From Tridacna crocea (lineage: Eukaryota; Mollusca; Bivalvia; Cardiida; Cardiidae), in contig OX031071.1 of the NCBI GenBank assembly GCA_943736015.1, positions 188,501 through 252,500 on the forward strand: a stretch of 64,000 bases of DNA, read 5' to 3'. The position numbers and the translations under genes are program-made. Below the pieces are notes generated by a model that saw only the letters and a program-made list of their open reading frames with translations, searched no databases and was not told where the DNA came from. This document shows positions 1 through 14,100 of the stretch, piece by piece; within the stretch, counting starts at the first letter, position 1, and every line of letters begins with the position of its first letter.

Positions 1-2050
1 ACCTCGAAAACCTAATTGAACGAAAACATGTCGTTGGTTCATAAGTTTAAATATTGTAATATACTACAGCTTAGTTATCGTATACATTCATCAACTGATA
101 AATTTAATTGTAAAAATTACATTTAGATTCTGCGTGAGCTCTTACTTTGATATCCGATTTGTTACTTCCAAGTCAAATTTCGGCGGTCGCCTTGTTGACA
201 TGTGACCAAACACAAGGGAGACTACCAACTGTTTACAAAATAGAAACGACGTCTGCAATTTTTTTTCCTTTCTTTTGTCTTCTGCGTTGTCTGCGCATGT
301 CATATTCTTCGAAGATTCGACTGTCTTATATGAAACATCACTACTAGCCCCGAAAGCGGGCTGACTGTACGCTCTATAAAGTAGCAATGTTGAAAATAGC
401 TTTTATCAATACGTTTGAGGAGAAATGAGACCTGCTTTAGCTCCAGATTTCTCTGAACTGCTGATCATAGCTGAGTGAATTGCACGAGGTAGCGTTTTAT
501 TGAGTAAACCTTTATTTTGATTTTAAATTCAAAGTAACGGTTGTCGCGTAGGAAAGTGATTCGGTTCTGTACCCAGGATGCCCATATCAGATAGATGAGT
601 ATTTATAGAATGCCATCTAGCGGGAGATAATGTTGTCTTCTGTCATGATATTTTAAGAAGTAGCGGCATCTGCAAGCTGTTTTAAACTTTACCAGATATA
701 ATGACAGCTCTATGAACATTTTTTTTTATTTTCAAAACAGACCGTCTTCACAATCTGCAATGATATTTATTCGTCTTCGGTTTTATGCCGTCTACAAATG
801 TAAGGGAAGTAACTCTGCAATAAAGTGATGTCAGTAAATACGAGTTCTCCCTTTGACAATAAATTACCCCTAATTTGAGCTGGTTTTGGTTCGTGCCACA
901 CACAACTTCCCTTTGGCGTAAATCAGTGTAAACAGAGCGGAGAGAAAGTAAAAGTGTTCATGAATAACAGGAACTTCTAAAAGTCGCACAAATTATAATT
1001 CTAATATGAAAATAGATTAAGCCTCGATTTTTTTTTCTCAGACATGTATATAAATATATAAAACCCGATCCCTAATCAATCTCCGAGCAGAGTTGTCGTT
1101 CGTTACTATGGTCCGGAGTGCAAGAGTGGATCCCTGACACAACCATAATTTGACACTGCTAAGCATATTCTTGATGGCAGTAGATACATGTATACTGCTT
1201 TCTCTACTAAACTACAAATTCTAACTTCTTCTAAATTGAAAACCTCTTCACAAAACATTCGAAAGAGAGAAAAATGAAACGGTAGCCCTCAGCAGGGTCG
1301 AAAACATTGTGGAAAATGAAAAAAACAAAAACAAAACAAAAAAAAAACACTGGTTACCAGAATTTTCTCCTTTCTCTGCAAGGTCATCAGAATCTGTTTC
1401 CTTTAGCTTCGTTTAGACTCGGGATTGTGTTGTGGAGAGTTAACCTGTGAAGAAATTTAACCCCAGATCACCAAACACAAAATATAAACACTGCATGAGA
1501 GAACAAACAAGTTTCTTTACTTTTATAACAAAAAAACAACAACAACATTTCATGTAATCTACATCAAAATAACGGCATAATAGTAAAACTTGACAACATG
1601 CTGGTAAACTATCATTATATGAAGTAGTGGAGGTATGAGTTCTCTGGAGAACTCGTACCTTTGAATTGGGTAACAATTCATCCAGGATACGAGTTCTCCA
1701 GGGTACGAGTTCTCCTAATACCGTTCTTATGACAAGCCATTTCTCACGCACTCACATTTTGTCACTGCGCATGCCCTACCGGAAATCGAAGAATTCTTGC
1801 GAATATATGAAGATGACTAACAAAATATTTATCCTAAACAGTGACAACTGTATTTGGAACTAGAATCCAATTTACGAGACTGATAAGCGGTATTCTCTCT
1901 CACAATCAAAATGAAATAAACTGAACAAGTCGGGTTGCAATGTCGAACAACTTAGCAGTAACGCACCAAATACCGTTCGCATAAATTTTCTGAGACTGCA
2001 CGTTTGAGGTTTGGAGATGTCAACCATAAGTGAAAAGCATCCTCTATCTG
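1..2050. other. Upstream region without a recognisable gene
   Basis: No coding exon recognised on either strand. It holds a degenerate palindromic MITE fragment (about 1285-1400) and short repeats of tacgagttctcc near 1634-1715, also seen near 840. It may contain distal CAMSAP promoter sequence. Confidence 0.5.
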
Positions 2051-2058
2051 TATAAAAG
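2051..2058 (+). promoter_or_regulatory. TATA-like box upstream of CAMSAP
   Basis: tataaaag lies 42 bp before the CAMSAP start codon and is followed by pyrimidine-rich sequence. Transcription about 30 bp downstream would give a 5' UTR of about 20 nt. Position fits a core promoter, but a chance match is possible in AT-rich DNA. Confidence 0.3.
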
Positions 2059-2099
2059 TGGCTTCTTTCTGCAACCTTCTGTCATCCTGCCAGGTATCC

Positions 2100-2183
2100 A
2101 TGGAGACCTGGAGAAGCGACGATATGGACTCTGACAGCGATGTTATAGAGATAATACCAGTGGAAGAGTATGACGTTTGGAAG
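2100..2183 (+). CDS. CAMSAP: CAMSAP exon 1 (start codon, residues 1-28)
   Basis: The ATG opens a short acidic N terminus ending IIPVEEYDVWK, then donor AAG|gtaaac in phase 0. Exon 2 continues with AKAKASLSWVLCKAY, which matches the conserved start of CAMSAP proteins, so the initiator is convincing. The first intron is over 10 kb and packed with mobile elements. Confidence 0.85.
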
Positions 2184-5100
2184 GTAAACTACTCTCAATA
2201 ATGAGACGCCCCCGTGATCTTTTTCATATTTGGACATTTCTGTACACCATACCGTCTCAAATCAATCGTAAATTTTCCGGTAACAATTATAGAGCGCTAT
2301 ACCGACTTTCGGTTTCGTGGGTTTTATCTGTTTTGCAGTGAAATGCAATTAAATTTTAGTACTAATCATGACTAAAAACAAATTGTTAAATTATTTATTA
2401 CTTAAAAAGCTTGTAGAAGTCGTTTACAACATGTTTATCTCGGAAAAAATCACGGATGAAATTATCGTGCGTATCGGCCATTTTGAATGTTTTCGGGAAC
2501 GTAAACAGCTCGAGTCACTGATGAAATGCACGGTATTTTCTCACGATCAGCATTTGAATTGAAAATATTTGTATTTCAAATGAAAGCATATTGAATATGC
2601 AAGCCACGGGTATGTTTAAATCCTAGTTTTGTGCTCAATTTGGGAAATTATAAGAGTTCAAACTTGCGCATAAAATCTGTGCGGAATTTTCAACTGATTT
2701 TGTCTTGATTGTCTCTGTACCCAGAGGCGACCAGTCGAAAAGTAACATCGCCTTTGGGGACAGTTATCTGTACAAGAAGGTAAACATGATAGATACGTTG
2801 ACAGTATAATAGATAATTATATTTCTTTCTGGATGTTACTTATCATTGAAGTACATATTTCAAAATCCTTATTTTAGATGAAAGGTAGAATGCACTTTTG
2901 TGAACACACCATGGTCATTTGTTATTTTGTCAACAGTCTGTGCATTATGATTATTGATTTGTCACGGGCACTGCTAACCTTAAAATAAGCAGGTTGTTGG
3001 TGTAGTGCAGATAACTGTCCCCAAAGGCAATGTTACTATTTGACTGGTCACCTCAGGGTACAGAGACGATGTAGTCTCAATAATGAGACACCCTGTGATC
3101 TTTTTCATATTTGGACATCTACTGCAGGGTTCGAAATTCCCACATATTTACTTGCAAAATGCAAGCCAGAATTGGAAAATGCAAGTTGAAATTTCAAGCA
3201 CTTGCTAAAAAATGCGAGTGCAACTTCTTGAAGAAAGTTTACTGAATGTACTAAATTTCATATGTGAATACAAAAAAAGGGGTAACTCTTTTCGTTCTGG
3301 ATAAATGTCGGCCATGTCTCACTGAGAATACCCTTCGATGGCTGTTGATAATTTTTACATGTTGCCATTGAAGCCTCCGAGTTGTCTTTCGTTATCCCAG
3401 TTTCTTGAGGCAAGTGCGTTCGTCTGCACTCACAGCAGATACTGAGATTTTGCGTTTTTTATATGGAAAAACGGTAGGTGAATTCAATCTCTGATTTTAA
3501 AGCAAAAATATTTTTCAGTCTGTAATGAAACGTTAATTATTATGCACAAATAGAAACGGGAAGCAAGTCGGATGTGGGGGACTCGCTAAACCAGTTACCG
3601 GACACGCAGATATTCGGCTGTGATACGTCCGTATTTCATTTACAAAATCGTCCAACATTGTAAGTTTTGTAGAAATTTAACTTGGTTTTAGAACAGAAAT
3701 TCAACTAGAATTGAACTGATTGTTACATGAGGGTTTTAATATCAATCACCGTTTTTTTTTGTTTGGTTGTTGTCTCAGTTGACAGGTTACGTAATAGAAC
3801 AGAATTGAACAGTTTGTAACATGTACCATTCGTCCTTTACAATTGATAGGCAAGCTGAGCTTCAAAAAAAAATGCGAGTCCAATTTTAATTTTGCAAGTG
3901 GAAATAAAAGCTACTTGCGAAAATTTGCAAGTGGATAAAAAAATGAAATTCGAACCCTGTACTGTATACCGTACTGTCTCAAGTCTATGGTATATTCTGT
4001 TAGCAAATATAGAGCGCTATACTGACTTTCTGTTTCGTCAGTTTTATCTGTATTGGGGACAGTTATCTGTACTAAAAGACAATCAAGACAAAACCAGTTG
4101 AAAGTTCCAGACAGATTTTCTGAGCAAGTTTAAACTCTCTTAATTTCGCAAATAGAGCACAAAACTAGGATTTAAACACACCTATAACTTGTGTATTTAA
4201 TATAATCCTTTGTTTAAAATACAGATATTTTCAATTTAAATGCTGAAGATAAGCGAAAATCATGCATTTCATCTGTAACTTGAGTTACTTACATTCTGAA
4301 AACACTCAAAATGGCCTCCACGCATGATAAGTTTTGACAGTGTATAAACAACTTCAAAAGAATGAAGAAATGAGAGCTCTTTGTTTCAACGTAAAATTGT
4401 CACTTTAAATTTAAAAAAAAAAAGTTAACAGACTTCCATTTTTAGAAAGCCAGAGCGAACTCTGTGAAGTTTTTGCAGATATTGGTAGCTTCAGCTTGGG
4501 TTACACTAACAAACCAAAACAACACTATAACAGTTTCAGCTTGATAAGAGTTAACCCTTTCCCAAACAATCTCTGGTTTTTACGGGTCTGGAATAGTAGC
4601 CTTTTGAAAACATTGTGGGAAAAGGAGAAAATGCTGGTAACCAGCATTTTCTCTTTTTCCCACGATGTTTCTACCCTATCATTGACAGAAATCATCTTTT
4701 CAGCAAGAGTTGAATTGTTGTCTGCAAATGCTTTCAATTTGGTCTAGTCCAAAAGTTTGTGGTTTGAGAAAGTGTTAACATGTTTTCATACAGTACACAG
4801 ATTATAGTTTTCACAAGTGCAAGATTTTTAGCTTTCGTAAACACTTGGAAAAAGTGCTTATAGTAAACAGTCCATGCTTCTTTTTTTTTTTTGTAACAGT
4901 GTCTGATTCCACAGAATGTTTGATGCTCATTGTAAAAAACAAAGGCAGAAGAATACTTTTTTTTTTGCATTGTAGCCACTGGGTGCTTTCCAACATAATT
5001 ATCATGGAAAGAATAGTCTGTGGCTGAAATGATTATCATCACAGGGTTCGCTCTGGGTCTAAAAAAGTTGTCGCCAGCTCTTTCGCCAAATGAAAAAAGT

Positions 5101-8100
5101 TGGGGCCAATCTGGGCACAGTTGGGGCCAAATTTTCAGGAGTTGGGGCCAGATGAGTATCATAATGCAGCATGCTGGACAAAATTTTAGACTGGTCGGAA
5201 TTGTAAGGAGTTGCAGTCCATTCATAATGTATAATGTATGTTAAGGGGCAGATCTATTACTTTGTTAGAAAATGAGAATTATCTATGAAAAAGAAAAAGT
5301 AACTCTTTCTCAGGGTCATATGAACAAGGTTTTTCAAATTTTTTTTGCGTGTTTGATAAATGATTCTTTCTTCATGACAGAGCAGCCAGTGGTGAACGAG
5401 TTTGTTTACTGACATTGTAGACACATTTTACATAGCATAACTTTTTTGCAAGCATCGTATTTGAGAAAGCTAGAAAATTCAGGGTCAGAAAGCCAATAGT
5501 TCTTAAATAATCGTTTTGCAACTTTCGAAGGCGTGCCGAGTTGGCTAGATTCACTTTCATTATGGGAGGCATCGGCTTTACTTTTTCTCACAGACATTAA
5601 TGCAGCGATCCATTTTTACATAGAAAGAAAGAGCTAAAAAGTTACCTATTTATAACCTATCAAATTTACAGCATTTGCAGCAGGCAAATACTGGTAGATA
5701 ACCGCTCAAAGTCTGTAACTAATGTTTAAAGATACATGTATATAAAAAAATATATAGTCTGTTAAATGTAGAAAAGCTTACTTCCAGCATTTTCTCATAT
5801 TCCCACGATGTTTTCAACTTTCTATTGATAAGTTAGACCCAGTTTCAGAGTGCAAGAGACATCGAAAATACAGCTGTCTGATTAGCGTTTGTCTTTGATT
5901 AATATCGGATAAATCGTAAATAAAACCATCATTCAACAACTAAATCCAACACCTGATTTACTTTCAAAGCCCTGTAGATTTGCGGTTCGCAGCCCAATCA
6001 AGGAAATACTATAAAATCAACAGAATACTTAGATCTATCTAGAATCAAAGACATTAACTTTTTTTTACATTTTATCTTATAGTTAGTGTCATAGAATATA
6101 GGCAGTGGCTAGAGATACGGTACCGTACCTCTAGCCTATATTAAAGAAATGGCTAGAGATACGGTACCGTACCTCTAGCCTATATTAAAGAAATGGCTAG
6201 AGATACGGTACCGTACCTCTAGCCCCAGAGTCTAAAGATACGGTACCGTATCTCTAGTCATTCTTATGATATAGGCTAGAGGTACGGTATTTTGTAGATA
6301 CATGTAAGAAATTATAAATTTACTTCAGTTTTGATTATTATTGTTATTAGTATGTATTTGTAGTAATTGATCGGCATCAAAGGACAGAAACTTATCAAGT
6401 TGCAGTGTGCGAATGTGCACTAATGAGCGAAAATAATAATTGCGTTGATTATTTGGTGAACTTGATTACTTAACCCAGGGATTCTATATAACATATGTAA
6501 TATCCTTGCTTAACCCTTTCTCAAAAGACAAATTTTACACTCAAAGAATTTGTAAACAATTTAAATTTTGATGAAAAATGATGGAAAATTGTCATCCAAA
6601 AGGGTAGAAAATACTGTTGGAAAATGAGAAATGAGCATTTTCTCTTTTTCCTACTGTGTTTTCAAAGGACTTGTACTGCATGTAGGAAAGCAATCAGTGG
6701 CTTAGAAAGAATATTGTGCCGAGTACTGGTTATAAAAACTCGAGGAAAGCATGAATAGGTGCACTGGCAGATGCAAAAGTACTGAAATACTGTTGAAAAC
6801 GGCGTTAAACACCATTCATTCAATCAAATTCCTTAAGTTATTTACAACCATGTGCAGGCCTAGGCCCATAGCTCAGTCGGTATAGCGTACCGGAACTGAG
6901 AACAGGAGATCGCCGTTCGATCCACGGCTCGGCTAATAAACTTTTCGAGGACTGATGACAGTCAATGCGACAGGATTCATTTCTCTCACACTGCTGTCCA
7001 ATGTTTCGACGATAGTTATGTGGGAAAGCAGCCAGTGGCTTGGAAAGAATATTGTGCGGAGAACTGGTTAAAAGAACTCATTGTTCACATTATTTTTTGG
7101 CCTTTATGTTTGCAATAAATATTTACATATAATTCATGCCGTAAAATTCTGCTTCTACCATACATAAGCAATAGCCCACACCAAATTTCAGTTCGAATTG
7201 TGCTTACCAGACCCGAACCTAAACACGCAACTCTATCCACCGCTCCCAACCCAAGAGTAGATAAATAAATGAATAGATAAAATACCTTAATAAGTATAAA
7301 TAGATGGATGGTAGACAGACAGACAGACAGATAGATAACCTTTGTTCTCTCACTCCTGTCCCTCTGGCTTTGAAATTATTGCCACCATGAATACAGTATT
7401 TAAAGCGATATCCTGTAATACTTTATATATCCTTTCTTTTATTTTTGTTTATACGCGCGGCTGGGCTTTTTGTATAGTCATAGAATCCCTCTAGTAAAAC
7501 TGCACACTTTCTGCACTTTGATAGCACTCTATCGCCCTTTTAAATGTTTGAAAATCTTCAAATTTCTTCTCGACGTGAATACTATGAGCCATTTTGACCG
7601 TATGATACAAAATTGGCTTGAAAGTGCTTTCAGAAAATTTCCGTGATTGAGTAATAGATTAATTATCAATTTCCGTGATTGTGTAATTGATTAATTATGT
7701 CGTTTTCCATAATCAATTAAAGAACAACAAAAGTTAAAATAATGTAAGATCCGCATACATCTTAAGCAATAAAATTCACCTAACTAATCAACGCAATTAT
7801 TATTTTCGCGCATCGATGCAAACTCGCACACTGCAATGAGTTTCTGTCCTTTGATGTCGAAATTGATACTAAGCCATACTAATAACTATAATAATCAAAA
7901 CTGAAGTAAATTTATAATTTCTTACATGTATCTACAAAATACCGTACCTCTAGCCTATATCATAAGAATGACTAGAGATACGGTACCGTATCTTTAGACT
8001 CCGGGGCTAGAGGTACGGTACCGTATCTCTAGCCATTTCTTTGATATAGGCTAGAGGTACGGTACCGTATCTCTAGCCACTGCCTAGAATATATTCGATT

Positions 8101-11100
8101 TCATCCAAACGCTGTTGCAGTGACGAGCTGCCATTTTGAAGTTGAATCATGTGACTTCGCTAAATTCGCCGAAAGCCTTGTAACGTGATACTACATTGGC
8201 GCCAAATGAGTCACATGATTTGAAAATATTGCCACATGATCTAAATGATCTAAGTACGTCATCATATCTGTTCGTTTGGAAAACTGCGAGTAGAGTCTAA
8301 TAACTAATTAGGAGTAAATGGTTATAAGCAAGTAGGTACCGATTCCATGGTTTTTAAAAATGGGATATTTCAATCCATTTAAAACTTTGGAAATTAAAGT
8401 TGACGAAGATTGACCGATATCCGGGGTAGTACTTTCACTTTCATATAGGTAGTTACTAAATTTAGCAAACCGTGTTTCAAAAATAGAGGTCAGACAAACA
8501 CAGATAGGCGGCGCTGATATTTGTCAATAATATTGGATTATCCCATGGTGTTGTAAAGTTAATTAACAATGACTTGTCAATCAGACTCCCGGTATGTTGT
8601 AAACTAATTAAAGTCGCTGATTGGGCACTAACTGTAAATCGGGTACGGCACACGCTGATATGGTAGATTAAACACAGGACGCTTTGCCAATATACTTGAG
8701 GCGACTTCCCGATTTTTTTCAGTCGACTTGGACTTCGCTTTTCTTGGCGAAATGAGCGAAGTTTTTTGAAATCCGGCGACTTCTTCGCCCACTCGACCGA
8801 GGCTATAACTCGCTTAGCTCGCAAACGCTTACGACAATGAATTTCAAAAGAATTTCTTTATGGTGCCAGCATGTAAAAAGTTGTCGCCACCCATTTTCGC
8901 CAAATGAAAAAATCTTGCGCCAAATTTTAATTTTTGTCGCAAATGGCGACAATGGCGATCGGCAGCGCGAACCCTGCATCAATCCATGGAAAGAAATTGG
9001 CCGGAGTTCAAATGAACAACCTGTTCTCAAGTCGTAGAAACTGTATGCTACCATATGAGTACCCATGGCTTGGCTATCTATTTAACTCTTTGCTATATGA
9101 TTCCAAGCACTAACGATGGAAAAGATGGAAAAATCTTCTAAAATATTGTAAGAAAAGAAGAAAATGCTGGTAAGCAGCATTTTCTCCTTTTCCCACATTG
9201 TTTTCTACCCTTTTTAAAACAAATGTCAAATTTTCAGTCACTTTTATGTTGTTGTCTGCAAATGCTTTCGATTCAGACGAGCCTAAAATATTGTCGTTTA
9301 GTAATGAATAAGCCATGTTTGAACTGTCATCTGCAAATGCTTTCAATTTTGGACAAATCTACAGTTTTATTGTTTGGTAAGGGGTTATGGACAAGCACTA
9401 ATTTTACTCCCTCAATATAGACAAGTCTAAAATTATGCAACTGGTGAGAGTTAACTTTGAAAGCGAAGAAAAAATTGTAGTAATGGGCATTTTGTTTACT
9501 ACAATGTTTCCTCCCATTTCAAAGATAACAATTATCTTTTGAAGGACAGTGAGAAAAGCATCTTCAAATGTTTTAATCTTTACCACACAATCCTGAGTCC
9601 AGTACTGATCTTGAGAAAGAAGCCTATAGAAAACATTGGTAACCAGCATTTTCTCCTTTTCCGACAATATTTTCTACCCTATCATTGTTCGAAATTATTA
9701 TATCATCAAGGTTTAATTTTTTGTCTGCAGATGCTTTGAATTTGGTCCAATCCAAAAATTTGTCATTTGTTAAAGAGTTAAATCTGGGAAGCCTATTTTT
9801 TTGGTAAAACTGTGGTAAGGTAAGAAAAAAAAAATAAACTGTAAAAAAGACCCCAAACTAGTTGTTTACCCCATTACAACACAAGTTTTATTGACCCTGA
9901 AAAGGGAAGTGGAAAAAGAGAAAATACTAATATTACCATATTATTCTTCTTTTCCAGCAATGTTTTCTAATTTGCCAAAGCCAAATTGCAGATTTTTAAG
10001 TCACATATATAATATTTTGTCCACAGCATGTTTTCAATTTTGGAAAAAGCTACAATTTAGTCGTGAAGTAAAGAGATAGACAAAGGATTGTGTATAACTA
10101 TTTACCACATGATAAAAATGGACTGGGCGAATTCAAAAGGCCTTTAAGATGTTATATGACTCAAATGATGAAATTTTTATTTGATAGAATACATTGTAGG
10201 AAAAGAAGAAAATGCGAGAAATTTTTGAAAAACTATCTTCTACAGAGATGTTGAAACTTAGAATTAAGTCATAGAGGGATAAACCCTTTACCAAACCATG
10301 AACGTTATCAATCCTGAGGGAGAAGCCTTTTGAAAATACAGTAGGAAAAGGAGAAAATGCTTGTTACTAGCATTTTCTCCTGTTTCCTCAAAGTTTTCTA
10401 CCCCATCATAGAAAATTATGTTTTTTTGATAACCAGCATTTTCTCCTTTTCCCACAGTGTTTTCCACGGTGCTGGAAACAAATTTCAATTTTTGTGTAAC
10501 CTTTGTCATCTGCAAGTGCTTTCAATTTGGACGAGTCTAAAATTTTGTCGTTTGGTAAAGGGTTAAAGGAGAAAATACTGTTTACCAGCATTTTCTCCTT
10601 TTTACCATAAAGTTTTCAAACGCTGTCTATCTCTGGGTTGTTTAACCCTTTCCTAAACAAGCCCTGGTTTTTACGTGTCTGCAGTACAAGTCTTTTAAAA
10701 ACACTGTGGGAAAAGGAGAAATTGCTCGTTACGAGCAGTGTTTTCTAGCCTTTTTGAGAACTTTCTGCCATTTTCTCCAAATCTGAAATTGTTGTCTGCA
10801 AACTCTTTCAGTTTGGAAGAGTCCAAAGTTTGTTGTTTGGGAAAGGGTTAAAGTCGGCATTGTGTGGTAAAGGGATAAAGACTACAGGGTTTATCAGGGT
10901 GTCCTTAATCACTTATCCTAGTCCACTGACAGTACAAATAGTCAACTGTAAACATTGTAAATAGTGTAAGGCAGTATAAATCAGACATTGCGCTCTACTA
11001 ACGGGATTCATTTAACTCTTAGGCTACTATGCGCAACTCACTGACCTTTTGCGGGCAATGTAGATCAAGATCAGACACTGCACAGAACGTGCAGTCTGAT

Positions 11101-14100
11101 CTGTGATCTACATTGTCCGATAAGGAGATATTTTTCTCAAAAGAGTTAGGTTGAAAATGGCAATATTTAGTTTTTTTACTTGAAAATTTATAGGCTTAAA
11201 AGTTGCATTTTTTAGCAGGAAAAAAGGTTAGATTGACAGAGTTATTATAAACACCTTCAAAGTTATAAGATTCCCTATTATAAAATGATTTGCAATATCA
11301 CCTACCCTCTATCATAGGGGTCTGTAGATTGACTCCTGTCACCCACAGTCTTTATAGATTATACTATATAGTCTATGGATGCCAGGAATCAAACTACATG
11401 TGCTATATGGTCTATGTGTGTCTGAAGTCAAACTACAGACCTCATAATTATATCCTCTATGATAATGTGTTAGGCTGTTAGCATGCCCTAGGAAAAAGGG
11501 GCTTAATGTGATACCAAGCAAGTCATCACATAGTTATAGATCTATAAAAAACTGTGCAATGTAATAGTCATCTTGATTTGGAGGTAGAGTGGACCTTTTG
11601 ACATGCAGAAAATTCACAGATAAAAGTATCGACTCATGTCAGGCTGCACAATCTAATATAGGTAACCAGCATTTTCTCCTTTTCCCACAATGTTTTCAAA
11701 AATCTTCTACCTCAGGGTCGTCAAAAGCCGGGATTGTGTGATAAAGGGCTAATGCATTTGCAAAAAGTGTTGACACAGATCTGGACAAATCAAGCAAAAT
11801 CTGATCGTCATCTTTAGACTTTTTATTTTTACTTTTAAATGGTATGATTTAAATTTAAATGCATATTAACCCTTTACCACACAAGGCATTTCTATGGTTT
11901 CTCTAATTGACCCTATATAACACCTTGGATGAAGCAGTTTCTTATGTGTATATGACAACTCTTGATAGCATAGAAAACATTGTGACAAAAGGTGAAATTG
12001 CTCGTCACGAGCAATTTCACCTTTTGCCACAATGTTCTCCAAAGGCTCCTACAAGCGATGCGTAGAAATGAGTATCTATGGAGTAAAGGGTTAACTCTTA
12101 ACATTGATCTCTTGGCTGCAATAGACCCTTTAACTCTTTACCTAATGACAAAATTTTTGACTAGCCCAAATTGAAAGCATTTGCAGACAACAAAATAAAA
12201 TGCGAGTCAAAAATTAATACATGACTTGTGGAGTAGAAAACATTGCAGGAAAAGGAGAAAATGCTTTCAATGTTTTCAGAAGGCTTCTTCCTCTGGGTTA
12301 TAAAAACCAGGGATTGTTTGGTAAAGGGTTGAGTAAGTCACTGTTAGATTTTTCAAATATTTCGGTAACATTTTTTTAACCAGCATTTTCTACTTTTCCC
12401 ACAATGTTTTCAGAAGGCTTCTTTCTCTGGGTTGTAAAAACCAGAGATAGTTTGGTAAATGATTAAGTAAGTCACTGCTGGATTTCACAAATATTTTAAA
12501 GTCACAGTGGCCCAAACATAGCTGAATTTTTCTGTCTTTTCTCAGGCCAAAGCCAAAGCATCACTGTCGTGGGTGTTGTGTAAAGCTTACCAAGATAAGG
12601 TCCCAACAGATTTCCTGGATCCTTTCTATGAAACAGGGGAGGTAAGTTAGCTCTTTGATTAACCCATTACCTCACTGCAAAATTTTAGACCTATCCACAT
12701 TGAAAGCATTTGCAGATGACCATTTCAAAGTGGGTTAAATGGTGAAATTTTGCTTTGATTGGGTAGAAAACTTTGTAAGAAAAGGAGAAAATGCTGGTAA
12801 TTAGCATTTTCTCCTTTTACCACAATGTTATCCACCCTTTCAAACAAACATTTTGTAATTCCTGCAACATTTAGTTTGTTGGTGAGAAAGTTTGACTTAT
12901 AAATTGTAGGTTGAGTGATGGATGGAAGTCAAATACCTTTGCCACAGAATGTCCGAGTTTTTAAATGCCGACGATTAGCAGATATTTTTGTCATTATACT
13001 AAGGGTTAAATAAATGGCAAAAACAGTGATGCTTCAGCAACAAATGATTATTTCTGCAGTGTTTCAGTTTGATTAGCATAGTACTCATGGATGCATGAAT
13101 TAGAATACTTGTTTAAAAAAGGGGTTAACATTCCAGCCATAGAAGTATGATTTTTTATATGTGGCCCAAAGTTTTACAAAAACAGCCCCCCATATCTCAA
13201 TGTCTGGGGGCCTGATAGGCCCCGTACAAGTAAAGTTAGATTGAACACTGATTTATAAACATGTATGTTTACCAGGGTGCCTGGCAGATCAAGCCAAGAT
13301 TAGCCAATGTTCTTGCCAATAGTGATGTGTACTGCCAGGCATGTCGGAACATGTTTGGAGAGAACCCGTCCCAATGGCAGGGTAAGTGAAACAGCCTTCT
13401 TCATCATAACTTTCTATCTTTATACCTAAACCCCCCAAAACAAAGGGGGTTAGGGTTTCGGTAAACCCTAACCCTTTCCCAAACAAGCCCAAGTTTTTAC
13501 GTGTCTGCAGTAAAAGTCTTTTGAAAACACCGTGGGAAAAGGAGAAATTGCTCGTAACGAGCAATTTCTCGTTTTCCCACAGTGTTTTCTACCCTTTTTG
13601 AGAACTTTCTGCCATTTTCTCCAGATCTAAAATTGTCGTCTGCAAACTCTTCCGGTTTGGAAGGGTCCAAAATTTGTGGTTACCAGCATTTTCTCCTTTT
13701 CCTACAGTGTTTTCAAAAGGCTTCTTCCTCAGGGGCGTCAGAAGTAGGGATTGTGTAGTAATAGGTTAAAGTGAAAAGTGTCGATGCAATTCGCGCAGTC
13801 TGACCAGGGTTGACACTTTTCGCAGTTCCCAGGAGGGTCCTTTTTGAGTGATGGGTCACATACGAGGAAATTTGTTGTCTATTTTTCAGGCCACTGGAGT
13901 ATCATACAAGTGCTGTCTAGGAAAGGTATATATGCTGTTGGGACAGACTCTATGGATGTCACAGAGACGGTGCTTATGCAGTCGGCCCCATTTAAAATTG
14001 TGAGTCTTTTAACCTCTTTACCAGTGCCGAGTCCTTATAGCTTAACCCTTTCCCAAATGGGCAAACGACAAAATAAAGGTGACTGAAAAATTGGAATTTG

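Larger units (their letters stand above)
6101..8084. mobile_element. Foldback element with 9-bp target duplication
   Basis: Perfect TAGAATATA duplication at 6092-6100 and 8085-8093. Inverted arms of about 370 bp begin ggcagtggctagagatacgg and are built from palindromic units centred on ggtaccg, one unit more in the left arm than in the right. The interior carries a MITE fragment and a SINE but no gene. The 9-bp duplication fits FB/Mutator-like foldbacks. Confidence 0.85.

Noticed and set aside
5042..8976. One large hAT element from cagggttcgc (5042) to gcgaaccctg (8976)
   Set aside because: The 8-bp flanks (tatcatca and catcaatc) do not match and the interval contains an independent foldback with its own target duplication.
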